Below, one piece after another: positions 53,219 through 62,846 of a DNA stretch of 64,000 bases. Within the stretch, counting starts at the first letter, position 1, and each line of letters opens with the position of its first letter. Below the pieces are notes generated by a model that saw nothing but the letters and a program-made list of their open reading frames with translations, searched no databases and was not told where the DNA came from. Source of the stretch: Rhizobium favelukesii (lineage in GTDB: Bacteria > Pseudomonadota > Alphaproteobacteria > Rhizobiales > Rhizobiaceae); contig NZ_HG916855.1 of assembly GCF_000577275.2 (NCBI RefSeq), forward strand, positions 558,001-622,000. The letters are read 5' to 3'. Position numbers and translations under genes: made by a program.

Positions 53219-54151
53219 ATGCCCACAGTATCGTCCAGGAAGCCGCCTTCGGCGATGGCTTCGCTCATGCAGAACAGGAATATGATCGGCTTCCTCTTCA
53301 TGCTGCCGGCCGCCGTCTTCCTTGTCTGCTTCCTGACCTATCCGCTCGGCCTCGGCGTCTGGCTCGGCTTCACCGATACGCGCATCGGCCGTGACGGAGT
53401 ATTCATCGGGCTCGAAAATTACATCTTCCTTTCCGAGGACTCGGTCTTCTGGCTCTCGGTCTTCAACACGCTTCTCTACACGATCGTCGCATCAATCCTG
53501 AAATTCGTCTTCGGGCTCTGGCTGGCGCTGCTGTTGAACGAGAACCTGCCGTTCAAATCCTTCTTCCGGGCGATCGTGCTTTTGCCCTGGGTCGTTCCGA
53601 CGGTGCTTTCGGCGCTGGCCTTCTGGTGGATCTACGATGCACAGTTCTCGATCATCTCCTGGTCGCTGATGCAGCTCGGCGTGATCGACAGCCCGATTAA
53701 TTTCCTCGGCGATCCAACAAATGCCCGCGCCTCGGTGATCGCCGCCAATGTCTGGCGCGGCATTCCCTTCGTCGCCATTTCGTTGCTGGCTGGTCTCCAG
53801 ACCATTCCGGCCTCACTGCACGAGGCGGCGTCGCTAGACGGCGCGACGAGCTGGCAGCGCTTTCGCTATGTGACGTTGCCGATGCTGACACCGATCATCG
53901 CCGTCGTCATGACCTTCTCGGTGCTGTTCACGTTCACGGACTTCCAGCTGATCTATGTGCTCACCAAGGGCGGGCCGGTGAATGCGACGCATCTGATGGC
54001 GACGCTCTCCTTCCAGCGCGGCATTCCCGGCGGACAACTGGGCGAGGGGGCGGCGATCGCCGTGGCGATGATCCCCTTCCTGCTTGCCGCCATCATGTTC
54101 AGCTTCTTCGGCCTGCAACGCCGCAAATGGCAGCAGGGCGGCCAGGATTGA
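53219..54151 (+). CDS. CUT1 ABC transporter permease 1 (MalF-like)
   Basis: 310 residues with six hydrophobic segments; EAA loop EAASLDGATSWQRFRYVTLP. Start ATG at 53219 with GGGAG upstream. Forms the membrane heterodimer with the product of 54162-55067. Confidence 0.92.
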   Translation: MPTVSSRKPPSAMASLMQNRNMIGFLFMLPAAVFLVCFLTYPLGLGVWLGFTDTRIGRDGVFIGLENYIFLSEDSVFWLSVFNTLLYTIVASILKFVFGLWLALLLNENLPFKSFFRAIVLLPWVVPTVLSALAFWWIYDAQFSIISWSLMQLGVIDSPINFLGDPTNARASVIAANVWRGIPFVAISLLAGLQTIPASLHEAASLDGATSWQRFRYVTLPMLTPIIAVVMTFSVLFTFTDFQLIYVLTKGGPVNATHLMATLSFQRGIPGGQLGEGAAIAVAMIPFLLAAIMFSFFGLQRRKWQQGGQD

Positions 54152-54161
54152 TGAGGGGAAA

Positions 54162-55067
54162 ATGACGATGACCACGACCGCGAAATCCGAAAACGCCGTT
54201 CTGACCGACGATGTACAGGGCATGAGCTATCTCAATCGCCTGCCGCGCCGGATCGTGATGGTTTATCTGCCGATGGCGGTGTTCGTCTTCGTGCTGCTCT
54301 TTCCGTTCTACTGGATGGCGATCACGGCGATAAAGCCAAATTCGCAGCTGACCGACTATACGAACTACAGCCCCTTCTGGGTGGTCGGCCCGACGCTCGA
54401 TCATATCAAGTACCTGCTGTTTGAGACCTCCTATCCGGGCTGGCTGTGGAACACGATGCTGGTGGCCACCTGCGCGACGTTCCTGTCGCTGGCGGCATCG
54501 GTCTTTGCGGCCTACGCGATCGAGCGCGTGCGGTTCTCGGGCTCGCGGCCGGTGGGGCTGATGATCTTTCTCGCCTACCTCGTGCCGCCGTCAATCCTGT
54601 TCATTCCGCTCGCCTTCATCGTCTTCAAGTTCGGCATCTACGATTCCAGGCTGGCGCTGATCTTCACCTATCCGACGTTCCTCATTCCCTTCTGCACCTG
54701 GCTGCTGATGGGCTATTTCCGGTCGATCCCGTTCGAGCTCGAGGAGAGCGCGCTGGTGGATGGCGCGACGCGCTGGCAGATTCTGATCAAGATCATCCTG
54801 CCGCTTGCCGTTCCCGGACTGATATCAGCCGGCATCTTTGCCTTCACGCTATCCTGGAACGAGTTCATCTATGCGCTGACCTTCATCCAGTCTTCGGAAA
54901 ACAAGACCGTGCCGGTTGGCGTTCTGACGGAACTGGTCCGCGGCGACGTGTTCGAATGGGGCGCACTGATGGCGGGCGCGCTGTTCGGCTCGCTGCCGGT
55001 GGTGATCCTCTATTCCTTCTTCGTCGATTATTACGTGTCATCCATGACCGGTGCGGTGAAGGAATAA
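54162..55067 (+). CDS. CUT1 ABC transporter permease 2 (MalG-like)
   Basis: 301 residues, start ATG at 54162 (GAGGGG upstream), 10 bp after the first permease. EAA loop ESALVDGATRWQILIKIILP. About six helices. Last gene of the operon, convergent with the LysR-regulated operon. Confidence 0.92.
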   Translation: MTMTTTAKSENAVLTDDVQGMSYLNRLPRRIVMVYLPMAVFVFVLLFPFYWMAITAIKPNSQLTDYTNYSPFWVVGPTLDHIKYLLFETSYPGWLWNTMLVATCATFLSLAASVFAAYAIERVRFSGSRPVGLMIFLAYLVPPSILFIPLAFIVFKFGIYDSRLALIFTYPTFLIPFCTWLLMGYFRSIPFELEESALVDGATRWQILIKIILPLAVPGLISAGIFAFTLSWNEFIYALTFIQSSENKTVPVGVLTELVRGDVFEWGALMAGALFGSLPVVILYSFFVDYYVSSMTGAVKE

Positions 55068-55094
55068 ATGTCCGTTGCGCGGGCAGCGCCGCAC

Positions 55095-55316
55095 TCAATC
55101 GTGATGGTCGTGGTCGTGGTCGTGATGAGATGGAAGGTCGAGGCCGACGATCTTGATGAGATCATTTACCTGCGCCGGGCTGAGACAACGGGGGTTGAGG
55201 TTGCGCAGCAGCAGATAGAGCTTCGCCGTCTCCTCCAACTCCTCGGTTACGAAAAACCCAGCCTCCAGGCTGTCACCGGCGACGACCGGTCCGTGATTGG
55301 ATGGATATCCCGTCAT
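55095..55316 (-). CDS. Small protein with His/Asp-rich C-terminal tail
   Basis: 73 residues. Residues 1-60 are an ordinary soluble sequence (AKLYLLLRNLNPRCLSP); the tail HHDHDHDHHD would bind Ni2+, Zn2+ or Cu2+. It follows the MFS gene by 8 bp and is the last gene of the LysR-divergent operon, so is probably cotranscribed. No family recognised. Confidence 0.7.
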   Translation of the reverse strand: MTGYPSNHGPVVAGDSLEAGFFVTEELEETAKLYLLLRNLNPRCLSPAQVNDLIKIVGLDLPSHHDHDHDHHD

Positions 55317-55324
55317 GTCCAGCT

Positions 55325-56926
55325 TCAGACCGCCATTCCAGGCTTGTTGATCGACAGCAGATGTCGAACGACAGGCTTGTCAGGGCCGCTGTGGAAAGCC
55401 AGGACCTTGCTCTGCAGGTCGGCATCCGCATTCGAGACGCGCTTGTGCTGCCTAAGGTGTTCAGCCCAGGATTCGACCATGAACCACTCCGTGATTTTTT
55501 CAGGATCGGCAGAGTCTTCCGTCACGCCCCAGCCATAAGCTCCGTCCCGTCGACGCTCCGAGGACATGTCGTCGAGAGCATGCAGGAATTTGGCGCGGTT
55601 GTGTTTCTCGACGCGGTAGTCGATCAGGATGAGCACGGGGCCGCGGTCGTTTGCGACCGGCTGGGCAACGAGAGGCTCCGGCCAATGGTTGGACGATACC
55701 AGATCGGCCTCGCCGGACGGAAGCTTGATCCGGTGCATGATGAAGCCTGCGACGAGCAATCCGGCGGCACCGACTAACAGCGTGCCAGGCACGCCGGCCG
55801 CTTCCCCGACGGCACCCCATCCGAGACTGCCGGCCGTCATCGCACCGTTGAACACGGTCAGATAGACGGCAAGGCCACGGCCCCGTACCCAATTCGGCAG
55901 GACAGCCTGCGCCGCCCCGTTCAGGGTGGTAAGGGCGGTAATCCAGGCAGCACCAAGGAAAAGAAGGACGACGACTGCCAGCCATTGCGGCGGAGCGAGC
56001 GAGAGTGCGGCCATGACGAGAGCCGTCACGAGTGCCGAGCCCAGAAGAAGACCGTCGGAATCGAAGCGCTGACGCAAACGCGGCATCACCAGAGCCCCAC
56101 CGATGGCGCCTGCACCGACCGAACCGAGCAGAAGTCCGTAGAAGCCTGCATCCCCGCCCAGAAGCTGACGGGCGACCAGCGGAAGAAGCGCCCAGACCGC
56201 GCTGGCAAAGGCGAAGAAAATCGCCGCCCGCAAAAGCACGACGTGAAGCGGCTTGCTGGCTCGGGTGTAGCGCAGTCCGGCACGGAACCCGCCGAAGAAG
56301 TTCTCCGACAATGCGTCATCGGCGTCTTTGGCACGCGGCCACCAGACGAGCGCCGCGATGACGACGATGTAACTTGCAACGTCTGCGCCGTAGGTCAAGG
56401 CAGCTCCGAACGCGGCGAGCAGCAGGCCACCGGCAGCGGGGCCGATCGAGCGTGCGATGTTGATCCCAAGCGAGTTCAGGGCAACCGCGCTCTTCACGTC
56501 CTCGCGCGCTACCAGTTCAGGCACGATCGCCTGCCATGTCGGGCCCATCAGGGCGGCTCCGATACCGCCCAGAAAGGTCAACCCGATCAAAGCGCTGACC
56601 GAAAGCATACCCATGTAGGACAGTACCATCAGCGATATGCTGACGGTGGCGAGCAGGAGCTGGACAGCGATCAGGAACTTGCGTCGGTCGAGGATGTCCG
56701 AGAGCACGCCCGCCGGGATCGCCAGAAGGAAGATCGGCAGGGTGCCGGCTGCCTGAACCATGGCGACGGTCGCGGGTGCCGCCGAGAGATCGGTCATCAG
56801 CCAGGAACTGGCCACATCGCGCATGAAGCTGCCGGTGTTGCCCAGGACCGTTGCCGTCCAGAGGACAGCGAAGACAGGCTGGCGTAGCGGCGCGAAACTG
56901 CCGCCTGAAGATTTTGCGGCGCTCAT
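55325..56926 (-). CDS. MFS exporter (EntS/MFS_3 type) with C-terminal ABM-like domain
   Basis: 533 residues. Residues 1-400 are a 12-helix MFS_3 transporter (FAPLRQPVFAVLWTATVLGN; the A-motif-like GVLSDILDRRKF). Residues 400-533 are a soluble domain resembling antibiotic biosynthesis monooxygenase folds (ILIDYRVEKHNRAKFLHALD, EWFMVESWAEHLRQHKRVSN). The fusion is known in proteobacterial MFS proteins. Likely exports an organic compound. Overlaps the DoxX gene by four bases. Confidence 0.88.
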   Translation of the reverse strand: MSAAKSSGGSFAPLRQPVFAVLWTATVLGNTGSFMRDVASSWLMTDLSAAPATVAMVQAAGTLPIFLLAIPAGVLSDILDRRKFLIAVQLLLATVSISLMVLSYMGMLSVSALIGLTFLGGIGAALMGPTWQAIVPELVAREDVKSAVALNSLGINIARSIGPAAGGLLLAAFGAALTYGADVASYIVVIAALVWWPRAKDADDALSENFFGGFRAGLRYTRASKPLHVVLLRAAIFFAFASAVWALLPLVARQLLGGDAGFYGLLLGSVGAGAIGGALVMPRLRQRFDSDGLLLGSALVTALVMAALSLAPPQWLAVVVLLFLGAAWITALTTLNGAAQAVLPNWVRGRGLAVYLTVFNGAMTAGSLGWGAVGEAAGVPGTLLVGAAGLLVAGFIMHRIKLPSGEADLVSSNHWPEPLVAQPVANDRGPVLILIDYRVEKHNRAKFLHALDDMSSERRRDGAYGWGVTEDSADPEKITEWFMVESWAEHLRQHKRVSNADADLQSKVLAFHSGPDKPVVRHLLSINKPGMAV

Positions 56927-57354
56927 TTGCCCGCTCCCTTAGTGAGGTCGGTGATGGCGACAATGACGAAGGCGCCGACAAGACCAAGATGCTCAAAGAA
57001 GGCGTTGGTCGCCATCATCCGTTCCATGCCGGAGGGCATCTCCCAGAACCGGACGGCGACGAACGTCGCAAGAAGCGTGAAGACGGCGAGCGCCAGTGCG
57101 CCAAGCCATCGAAGGAAGCCAGACAGGATCATTGCCGAAGCTGCCAGTTCGAACACGATGACGGCGACCGCGAAGAGGGCGGCCGGATGAAGACCGAAAT
57201 GCTCCATCTCACCAATCGCACTCTGGAAATCGAAAAGCTTGGCAAGCGGTCCCTGGATATAGGCCGCGCACAGGCCAAGGAGCGCCACGAAAGCGACCAC
57301 GGGGGAGGCGGCGAGCGAAGCGAGGCCGTTACGGCGTTGGGTTACGGAAATCAT
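56923..57354 (-). CDS. DoxX family membrane protein
   Basis: 143 residues, four hydrophobic segments, DoxX-like (IQGPLAKLFDFQSAIGEMEH, FGLHPAALFAVAVIVFELAA). DoxX proteins are small membrane proteins linked to redox stress and aromatic/quinone metabolism. Same operon. Confidence 0.85.
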   Translation of the reverse strand: MISVTQRRNGLASLAASPVVAFVALLGLCAAYIQGPLAKLFDFQSAIGEMEHFGLHPAALFAVAVIVFELAASAMILSGFLRWLGALALAVFTLLATFVAVRFWEMPSGMERMMATNAFFEHLGLVGAFVIVAITDLTKGAGK

Positions 57355-57364
57355 GATCTTGTCC

Positions 57365-59347
57365 TCACACGGCCCAGCATGCGCAACCGAGCGCGCCGAA
57401 AAAGCCCTTGAGATCGGCGATCGGCAGGTTCGATGTCCAGGCTCCGGCGTGGTCGTGGCCGTGGACGTTGCAGGAGCTGGTGCAGCTGCAGGTCGAGATC
57501 GCGGTCCGGCGCAGAGAGTTCATGCCTGCGCCTTGCGGTTCACCCCATGCCGCATAGCCGCCGAACGTGCGAACGGGAGACCAGTCCGGCATGGCGGGCG
57601 GTACGTCGTTGTCGTCGAGCGCTGAGAAGTCGCCCGCACCATAGACGATCTTGCCGCCGACCATGGTCAACTGCGAGGACAGGAACGAGATCTCGTCTTC
57701 GGCGCAGGCAAAGAAGTCCTTGTCCGGCACGACGAGGTCGGCGAACTGGCCTTTTTCGATCCGACCTTTCTTGCCTTCCTCATTGGAGAACCAGGTGACC
57801 TTCTCTGTCCACATGCGCAGCGCCGTCTCGCGGTCGAGGCAGTTGGCGCGCGGGTAGAGCTGCATGCCGCCAACCGTCTTTCCGGTCACCATCCAGGCGA
57901 GAGAAACCCATGGATTGTAGGAAGCGACGCGTGTCGCATCCGTACCTGCCGATACGTTGACGCCCTTCTCAAGCATGCGCTTGATCGGGGGCGTTGCTTC
58001 AGCGACACCATGACCGTAGCGCTCGACAAAATATTCGCCCTGATAGGCCATTCGGTGCTGTGTCGCGATGCCGCCGCCGAGCGCCGCGATCCGGTCGATC
58101 GAACGATCCGAGATAGTCTCGGCATGGTCGAAGAACCAGTTGAGACCCTCGAGCGGGATGTCCTTGTTGACCTTTTCGAAGACATCGAGGGAACGAGAGA
58201 TGGTCTCGTCATAGGTGGCGTGCATCCGCCAGGGCCAGCGGTTTTCGGCAAGCACGCGAACCACCTCCTCGAGCTCGCCTTCCATCTCCGGCGCCATCTC
58301 GGGCCTTGGCTGACGGAAATCCTCAAAGTCTGCCGCCGAGAAGACGAGCATTTCGCCAGCGCCGTTGTGCCGGAAGTAATCGTTTCCCTGCTTGTATTTG
58401 ACCGACTGCGTCCAGTTGAGGAAGTCCTGTTTTTCTTCCTTCGGCTTCTGCGTGAACAGATTGTAGGCCAGGCGCACAGTGAGCTGATCCTCATCCGACA
58501 ATTTCTGGATTACGGCATAGTCGTCCGGGTAGTTCTGAAAGCCGCCGCCAGCGTCGATCACGCCGGTGATGCCCAGCCGGTTGAGCTCGCGCATGAAGTG
58601 GCGGGTGGAATTGACCTGGTATTCAAACGGAAGCTTAGGCCCCTTCGACAAAGTCGAATAGAGAATGCCCGCATTCGGCTTGGCGAGCAGAAGGCCTGTC
58701 GGATTGCCGTTGGAATCGCGGGTGATCTCTCCGCCCGGAGGGTTTGGAGTGTCCTTGGTATAGCCGACGGCGCGAAGGGCTGCGCCGTTCAGCAGCGCGC
58801 GGTCATAAAGGTGGAGCAGGAAGACAGGGGTATCGGGTGCAATAGCGTTGATTTCGTCGATCGTCGGCAGGCGTTTTTCGGCAAACTGGTGCTCGGTGAA
58901 ACCGCCGACCACGCGGACCCATTGCGGGGCCGGCGTGATCGCCACCTGTCGCTTCAGCATGTCCATCGCATCGGCGAGTGACCGAATGCCATCCCAGCGA
59001 AGCTCCATGTTGAAGTTGAGGCCACCGCGCACGACGTGGGTGTGGTTGTCGATGAGGCCCGGCAACATCCGCTTGCCCTTCAGGTCGATGATCGTCGTAT
59101 CCGGTCCGGCGAGCGCCATTATTTCGCTGTCGGTTCCCACATCCATGAACAGGCCGTCCTTGATGGCGACCGCGGTGGCGTTTGGATTTGCGCGATCAAG
59201 CGTCGTGATTAATCCGTTGTGAAAAACGATGTCTGCGCGCATGGAAGCGGCTCCGGTCTTGGTGGGATCGCCGGCATTGGCCGGAGAAAAAAGATTTGAA
59301 AAGGCGAAGGTCGATGCTGCGCCCAGGAATGTGCGGCGCGTGGTCAT
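57365..59347 (-). CDS. Exported amidohydrolase (YtcJ-like) with Cys/His-rich C-terminal tail
   Basis: 660 residues. Tat-like N terminus TRRTFLGAASTFAF, cleavage near ANAG. Amidohydrolase_3 core with HxH ligands H102/H104 (LIDNHTH), WFFDHAETIS, and TDATR. After about residue 610 comes an extension ISTCSCTSSCNVHGHDHAGA, then a hydrophobic GCACWAV end, with seven cysteines in about 45 residues. The tail could bind metal or thiol ligands and is not part of the normal family. Substrate unknown; operon context is quinone or xenobiotic stress. Confidence 0.85.
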   Translation of the reverse strand: MTTRRTFLGAASTFAFSNLFSPANAGDPTKTGAASMRADIVFHNGLITTLDRANPNATAVAIKDGLFMDVGTDSEIMALAGPDTTIIDLKGKRMLPGLIDNHTHVVRGGLNFNMELRWDGIRSLADAMDMLKRQVAITPAPQWVRVVGGFTEHQFAEKRLPTIDEINAIAPDTPVFLLHLYDRALLNGAALRAVGYTKDTPNPPGGEITRDSNGNPTGLLLAKPNAGILYSTLSKGPKLPFEYQVNSTRHFMRELNRLGITGVIDAGGGFQNYPDDYAVIQKLSDEDQLTVRLAYNLFTQKPKEEKQDFLNWTQSVKYKQGNDYFRHNGAGEMLVFSAADFEDFRQPRPEMAPEMEGELEEVVRVLAENRWPWRMHATYDETISRSLDVFEKVNKDIPLEGLNWFFDHAETISDRSIDRIAALGGGIATQHRMAYQGEYFVERYGHGVAEATPPIKRMLEKGVNVSAGTDATRVASYNPWVSLAWMVTGKTVGGMQLYPRANCLDRETALRMWTEKVTWFSNEEGKKGRIEKGQFADLVVPDKDFFACAEDEISFLSSQLTMVGGKIVYGAGDFSALDDNDVPPAMPDWSPVRTFGGYAAWGEPQGAGMNSLRRTAISTCSCTSSCNVHGHDHAGAWTSNLPIADLKGFFGALGCACWAV

Positions 59348-59637
59348 CAGCTTTTCCCCGATGTCGGATCTTCATGGGGCGGGCTCACCTCCACCACGTT
59401 TGTCGCGCCTTTCGGGAGGTGCCCGAACATGTGAGGCTTTACCTGATGAAGCCAGGAGGCGGCAGCAGGCTCGCGAGCCCAGATGCTTTTTGCCAGCGGC
59501 ACCAGCTGCTCGCCGACAAGGATTCCAAGCAGACCGATAAGAGCGACAACGGGCGGGGCGGGCGAACGGACATTGAGCAGGCTGTAGATCACGCCCACCA
59601 GCAGGCCGGCACCGAGTGACAGGAGATAGATTTTCAT
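59347..59637 (-). CDS. XapX domain (DUF1427) small membrane protein
   Basis: 96 residues from the ATG at 59637. Two hydrophobic helices (YLLSLGAGLLVGVIYSLLNV and VVALIGLLGILVGEQLVPL) match XapX domain proteins. The soluble tail ends in PTSGKS. Start/stop overlaps the amidohydrolase gene by one base. Role unknown; often beside isochorismatase-like genes. Confidence 0.88.
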   Translation of the reverse strand: MKIYLLSLGAGLLVGVIYSLLNVRSPAPPVVALIGLLGILVGEQLVPLAKSIWAREPAAASWLHQVKPHMFGHLPKGATNVVEVSPPHEDPTSGKS

Positions 59638-59706
59638 CGAGGATGACCTTCGCTTGGGGGAAGCATTCACTCCGGCAGATGGCGGCCTGCCGGAGCGATG
59701 ACGGTT

Positions 59707-60396
59707 TTACTTCGCGGGGTTCGGGCCGATCCGCTTGCCATGGCTGACCCGCTCGGCGCCGCCGTGAACGTGGGTGACGGCATAGTCGATGCCCATGCCG
59801 TAGGCGCCGGAATGCTCCTTCACCAGCGACGTGACCGCGTCATAGGTTTCCTTGCGGGCCCAGTCGCGCTGCCATTCGAGCAGGACCTGCTGCCAGGTGA
59901 CCGGAACGACACCCGCCTGCACCATGCGGTCCATCGCATATTTGTGCGCATCGGCGGACGTGCCACCGGAAGCATCCGCAACCATGTAAATTTCGTAGTC
60001 GGTGTCGTTCATGCAGGAGAGGGCGAAGGTCGTGTTGCAAACCTCGGTCCACAGGCCGGCGACGACGACCTTCTTGCGGCCGTCAACAGCATTTTTGGCA
60101 AGCGCGTCGCGGACGTTCTGGTCGTCCCAGGAATTCATCGATGTGCGCTCGAGGATATCATTGTCGGGGACGACGGCGAGCAGTTCCGGGAAAGTGTTGC
60201 CCGAGAAGCTATCGGTCTCGACAGTGGTGATGGTGGTCGGGACGTTGAAGATCCTGGCCGCCTTGGCAAGGCCGACGACGTTGTTCTTCAAGACCTGGCG
60301 GTCGATCGACTGAACGCCGAAAGCCATCTGCGGTTGCTGGTCGATGAAGATGATCTGGCTGTTCTGCGGGGTGAGGACCTGAAGCTTGCTGGACAT
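59707..60396 (-). CDS. Isochorismatase-family hydrolase (YcaC-like)
   Basis: 229 residues from the ATG at 60396 (AAGGAAG upstream). Cysteine hydrolase fold: IIFIDQQPQMAFG (Asp nucleophile activator), TTVETDSFSGNTFPELL, and catalytic-type Cys in VVVAGLWTEVCNTTFA. Such enzymes act on amides or chorismate-like molecules. Operon with the dioxygenase gene. Confidence 0.88.
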   Translation of the reverse strand: MSSKLQVLTPQNSQIIFIDQQPQMAFGVQSIDRQVLKNNVVGLAKAARIFNVPTTITTVETDSFSGNTFPELLAVVPDNDILERTSMNSWDDQNVRDALAKNAVDGRKKVVVAGLWTEVCNTTFALSCMNDTDYEIYMVADASGGTSADAHKYAMDRMVQAGVVPVTWQQVLLEWQRDWARKETYDAVTSLVKEHSGAYGMGIDYAVTHVHGGAERVSHGKRIGPNPAK

Positions 60397-60491
60397 CTCG
60401 TGTCTTCCTTTGGTTGGGTTGAAGCAAGGTAATGGGGCAGGCAAAGCGGCACGTCTTGAACGTTATGCCGCCCTATTGTTGGAAAGCGACG

Positions 60492-61424
60492 TCAGGCCGC
60501 CAGTGGTGTCAGCCCGGCCTCGATCTGGTCACGATAAGGCTCGTAGCGTGTTGGCAGTTTCAAAACCTCGCCGAGGTGTGCCGTGTCTTCGTCGCGGTCG
60601 AAACCGGGTTCGTTCGTGGCGATTTCGAACAGTACGCCGCCGGGTGTCCTGAAGTAGATGGCCCAGAAGTAATCGCGGTCGATCACCGGAGTCACCTGGT
60701 ATCCCGTATCCATCAGGGCCTTGCGAACTTCGAGCTGCTTTGCGCGGTTGTCGACAGCGAAAGCGATGTGATGCACCGAACCTGCGCCCTGCCTTGCGAA
60801 AGGCGTTTTCGAAAGCACCTCGAGGTCTATGGTATCAGCGCCGTTGCCGCCTGGGATGATGAAGCGGGTAACATCCCCATCAGTCTCGGCGCGCTGGTAG
60901 CCCATGAAGCCTAGCAGTTCGGAAGTGGCGGCGGTGTCATGCAGGCGGAACTTGGCACCGGAAAAGCCGCGGATACCGACGCTTTCGTCGATGCCGGCAC
61001 CGTTCCAGGCTTTGCGGCCATCGTCGTCTGATTCGACAAGGGCGAACGCTTCGCCGTCCGTCCCTTTGAACAGGAGGCGGTCAGCACCGAAGGCAATGTC
61101 GGCATGCAGGTTGCTGGCTCCCTTTGCTGACAGGCGATCCTGCCAGTAGGAGAGTGAGCCCTTGGGAACTGCGAACTGCGTTTCGCTGACTTCGCCGACG
61201 CCGGGGCGGCCGCGCATCACGTCGGGAAAAGGGAAGTAGGTCATGACGGAGCCGGGGGTGCCGGCCTCATCACCGTAGTAGAGGTGGTAGACGTTGGGGT
61301 CGTCGAAATTCACGGTCTTCTTCACGCGGCGCAGGCCAAGTGTGTCCGTGAAAAACGCGTTGTTCTGGCGGGCATCCGATGCCATCGACGTGATGTGATG
61401 CAGTCCTTTGATATCCTTGATCAT
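60492..61424 (-). CDS. Ring-cleaving dioxygenase-like VOC protein (MhqO type)
   Basis: 310 residues from the ATG at 61424. Two vicinal oxygen chelate halves: GLHHITSMASDARQNNAFF and later SVHHIAFAVDNRAKQ, with LFEIATNEPGFD carrying the third ligand. Metal ligands (His10-type, HH, E) intact. MhqO-like enzymes detoxify quinones/hydroquinones. First gene of the operon divergent from LysR. Confidence 0.88.
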   Translation of the reverse strand: MIKDIKGLHHITSMASDARQNNAFFTDTLGLRRVKKTVNFDDPNVYHLYYGDEAGTPGSVMTYFPFPDVMRGRPGVGEVSETQFAVPKGSLSYWQDRLSAKGASNLHADIAFGADRLLFKGTDGEAFALVESDDDGRKAWNGAGIDESVGIRGFSGAKFRLHDTAATSELLGFMGYQRAETDGDVTRFIIPGGNGADTIDLEVLSKTPFARQGAGSVHHIAFAVDNRAKQLEVRKALMDTGYQVTPVIDRDYFWAIYFRTPGGVLFEIATNEPGFDRDEDTAHLGEVLKLPTRYEPYRDQIEAGLTPLAA

Positions 61425-61497
61425 GACGTTTGCCCTTCCGCGGCTGCTTTCGTTTGTCTGGTGTGATTGGAAACTTACGCCCGTTGATCGGCGGCCG

Positions 61498-61515
61498 GAA
61501 TTGCAATAATAATTC
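61498..61515. promoter_or_regulatory. Putative LysR-binding inverted repeat
   Basis: GAATT-GCAATAAT-AATTC in the 120-bp intergenic region, with a further GAATTGC at 61521. Placed 30 bp before the lysR start; LysR proteins typically bind such AT-rich dyads between divergent promoters. Binding inferred. Confidence 0.5.
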
Positions 61516-61544
61516 TCAGTGAATTGCTCTGGGTGAAATAATAA

Positions 61545-62444
61545 ATGAACGACTACAAGCTGCTTCGAACCTTTCTGCTGGCCGCCGAGAAGCGGAATTT
61601 CGCGCAGGTCGCGCGCGAGCTCGATATGACTCCAGCAGCCGTCACGCGGGCGATCGCTGCCTTGGAAGAAGACCTTGGTGTGCAACTCTTTGTGCGGACC
61701 ACGCGTCAGGTGTCGCTGACGACCGATGGCGCGATCTTCGCCGCTCAGATACAGCCGGCGGTGCAGGTGCTCGACAACGCACGCAAGGATGTGATGAATA
61801 CCCACAAGGCGGATCATGGCCGCCTGCGGATCAGCGCGCCGACCTGGTTCGGGCAGCAGGTCCTGCCACCCATCCTCTCCGCATTCAAGGAACGCTACCC
61901 GAAGATCAGCTTCGAAATCTCGCTCGCGGATGGGCTCGTGAACATCATCGATGACGACTATGATCTGGCGATCCGTATTTCCGCGGCCCCCTCAGACAAG
62001 TTCACGATCTGGCGCAAGATCAGCATCGTTCGCCGTATTCTCGTCGCCGCGCCGGGCAGCCGGTTTTCCGACATGAAGCACGCCAATGAACTCATTCCTG
62101 ACGATTGCCTGGCCTACAGCGGCGACAGCAAACGGGAGACCTGGACGCTATCGGACGGCAGTGGCAGCGCTACGATTTCTGCGGGCCGCGCATTCAGCGC
62201 CAATAGTGGGGAGGTACTGGCGAGCATGGCTGCCGACGGAGTCGGGGTCGCCATGCTGCCCAAGTTCCATGTGGCCGAGTATCTGCGTACCGGACGGCTC
62301 GTTCACGTCCTGCGGGACTGGTCGCCGCCGGACTTATGGCTGACCCTGTACTACCCCCCGTACCAGGCGCTGCCGCCGCGTATCGCCTCGTTCTCGAAGT
62401 TCTTCGAACAACAAATCCCGGCGTTTATATCAGCGATCGAATGA
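61545..62444 (+). CDS. LysR-family transcriptional regulator
   Basis: 299 residues. N-terminal winged HTH (LRTFLLAAEKRNFAQVAREL, TPAAVTRAIAALEEDLGVQL) and a C-terminal substrate-binding domain. Divergent from the quinone-stress operon at 55095-61424, which it probably activates. Confidence 0.9.
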   Translation: MNDYKLLRTFLLAAEKRNFAQVARELDMTPAAVTRAIAALEEDLGVQLFVRTTRQVSLTTDGAIFAAQIQPAVQVLDNARKDVMNTHKADHGRLRISAPTWFGQQVLPPILSAFKERYPKISFEISLADGLVNIIDDDYDLAIRISAAPSDKFTIWRKISIVRRILVAAPGSRFSDMKHANELIPDDCLAYSGDSKRETWTLSDGSGSATISAGRAFSANSGEVLASMAADGVGVAMLPKFHVAEYLRTGRLVHVLRDWSPPDLWLTLYYPPYQALPPRIASFSKFFEQQIPAFISAIE

Positions 62445-62532
62445 ACTATCGCCGATAGAGGAGGTGCCGCTGCCGTTACAACGTCTGCGAAGACGATATC
62501 ACAGCACCCTGGGCGCAAAGGAGGGGAATGAA

Positions 62533-62846
62533 ATGAGGTTGTTGCACATCGACACAAACATTCAAACGGTCGGTTCGCTGACCCGCGAGATGTCTCGCTG
62601 CGGTCGAGCGGCTCAAGAAGGGCATCGCAGGCATTGAAGTTCAGTACAAGGATTTCGCGGTGGAGCCGCTGTCGCCCATTTCAGCGTCCGTCTTTTCGGC
62701 ACATGCCCAAGCGCGGACGTTTCGGACCACGACCAGACCGCGCTAGATGATATCGTCGAGAGCAGGAAGGCGCTGGCTGAATTCCTCGCCGCTGACATCC
62801 TCGTTCTCGGTGTCCCCTTCTTCAATTATTCGGTTTCCGTCGCGTA
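62533..62846 (+). pseudogene. azoR: FMN-dependent NADH-azoreductase (AzoR) remnant
   Basis: Begins MRLLHIDTNIQTVGSLTREM with AGGAGG upstream. Later frames carry VERLKKGIAGIEVQYKDFAV and then DDIVESRKALAEFLAADILV followed by GVPFFNYSVSV, matching AzoR up to about residue 95. At least two frameshifts, and the flavin-binding C-terminal half is lost. Sits behind lysR, so azoreductase may once have belonged to this divergon. Confidence 0.75.
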
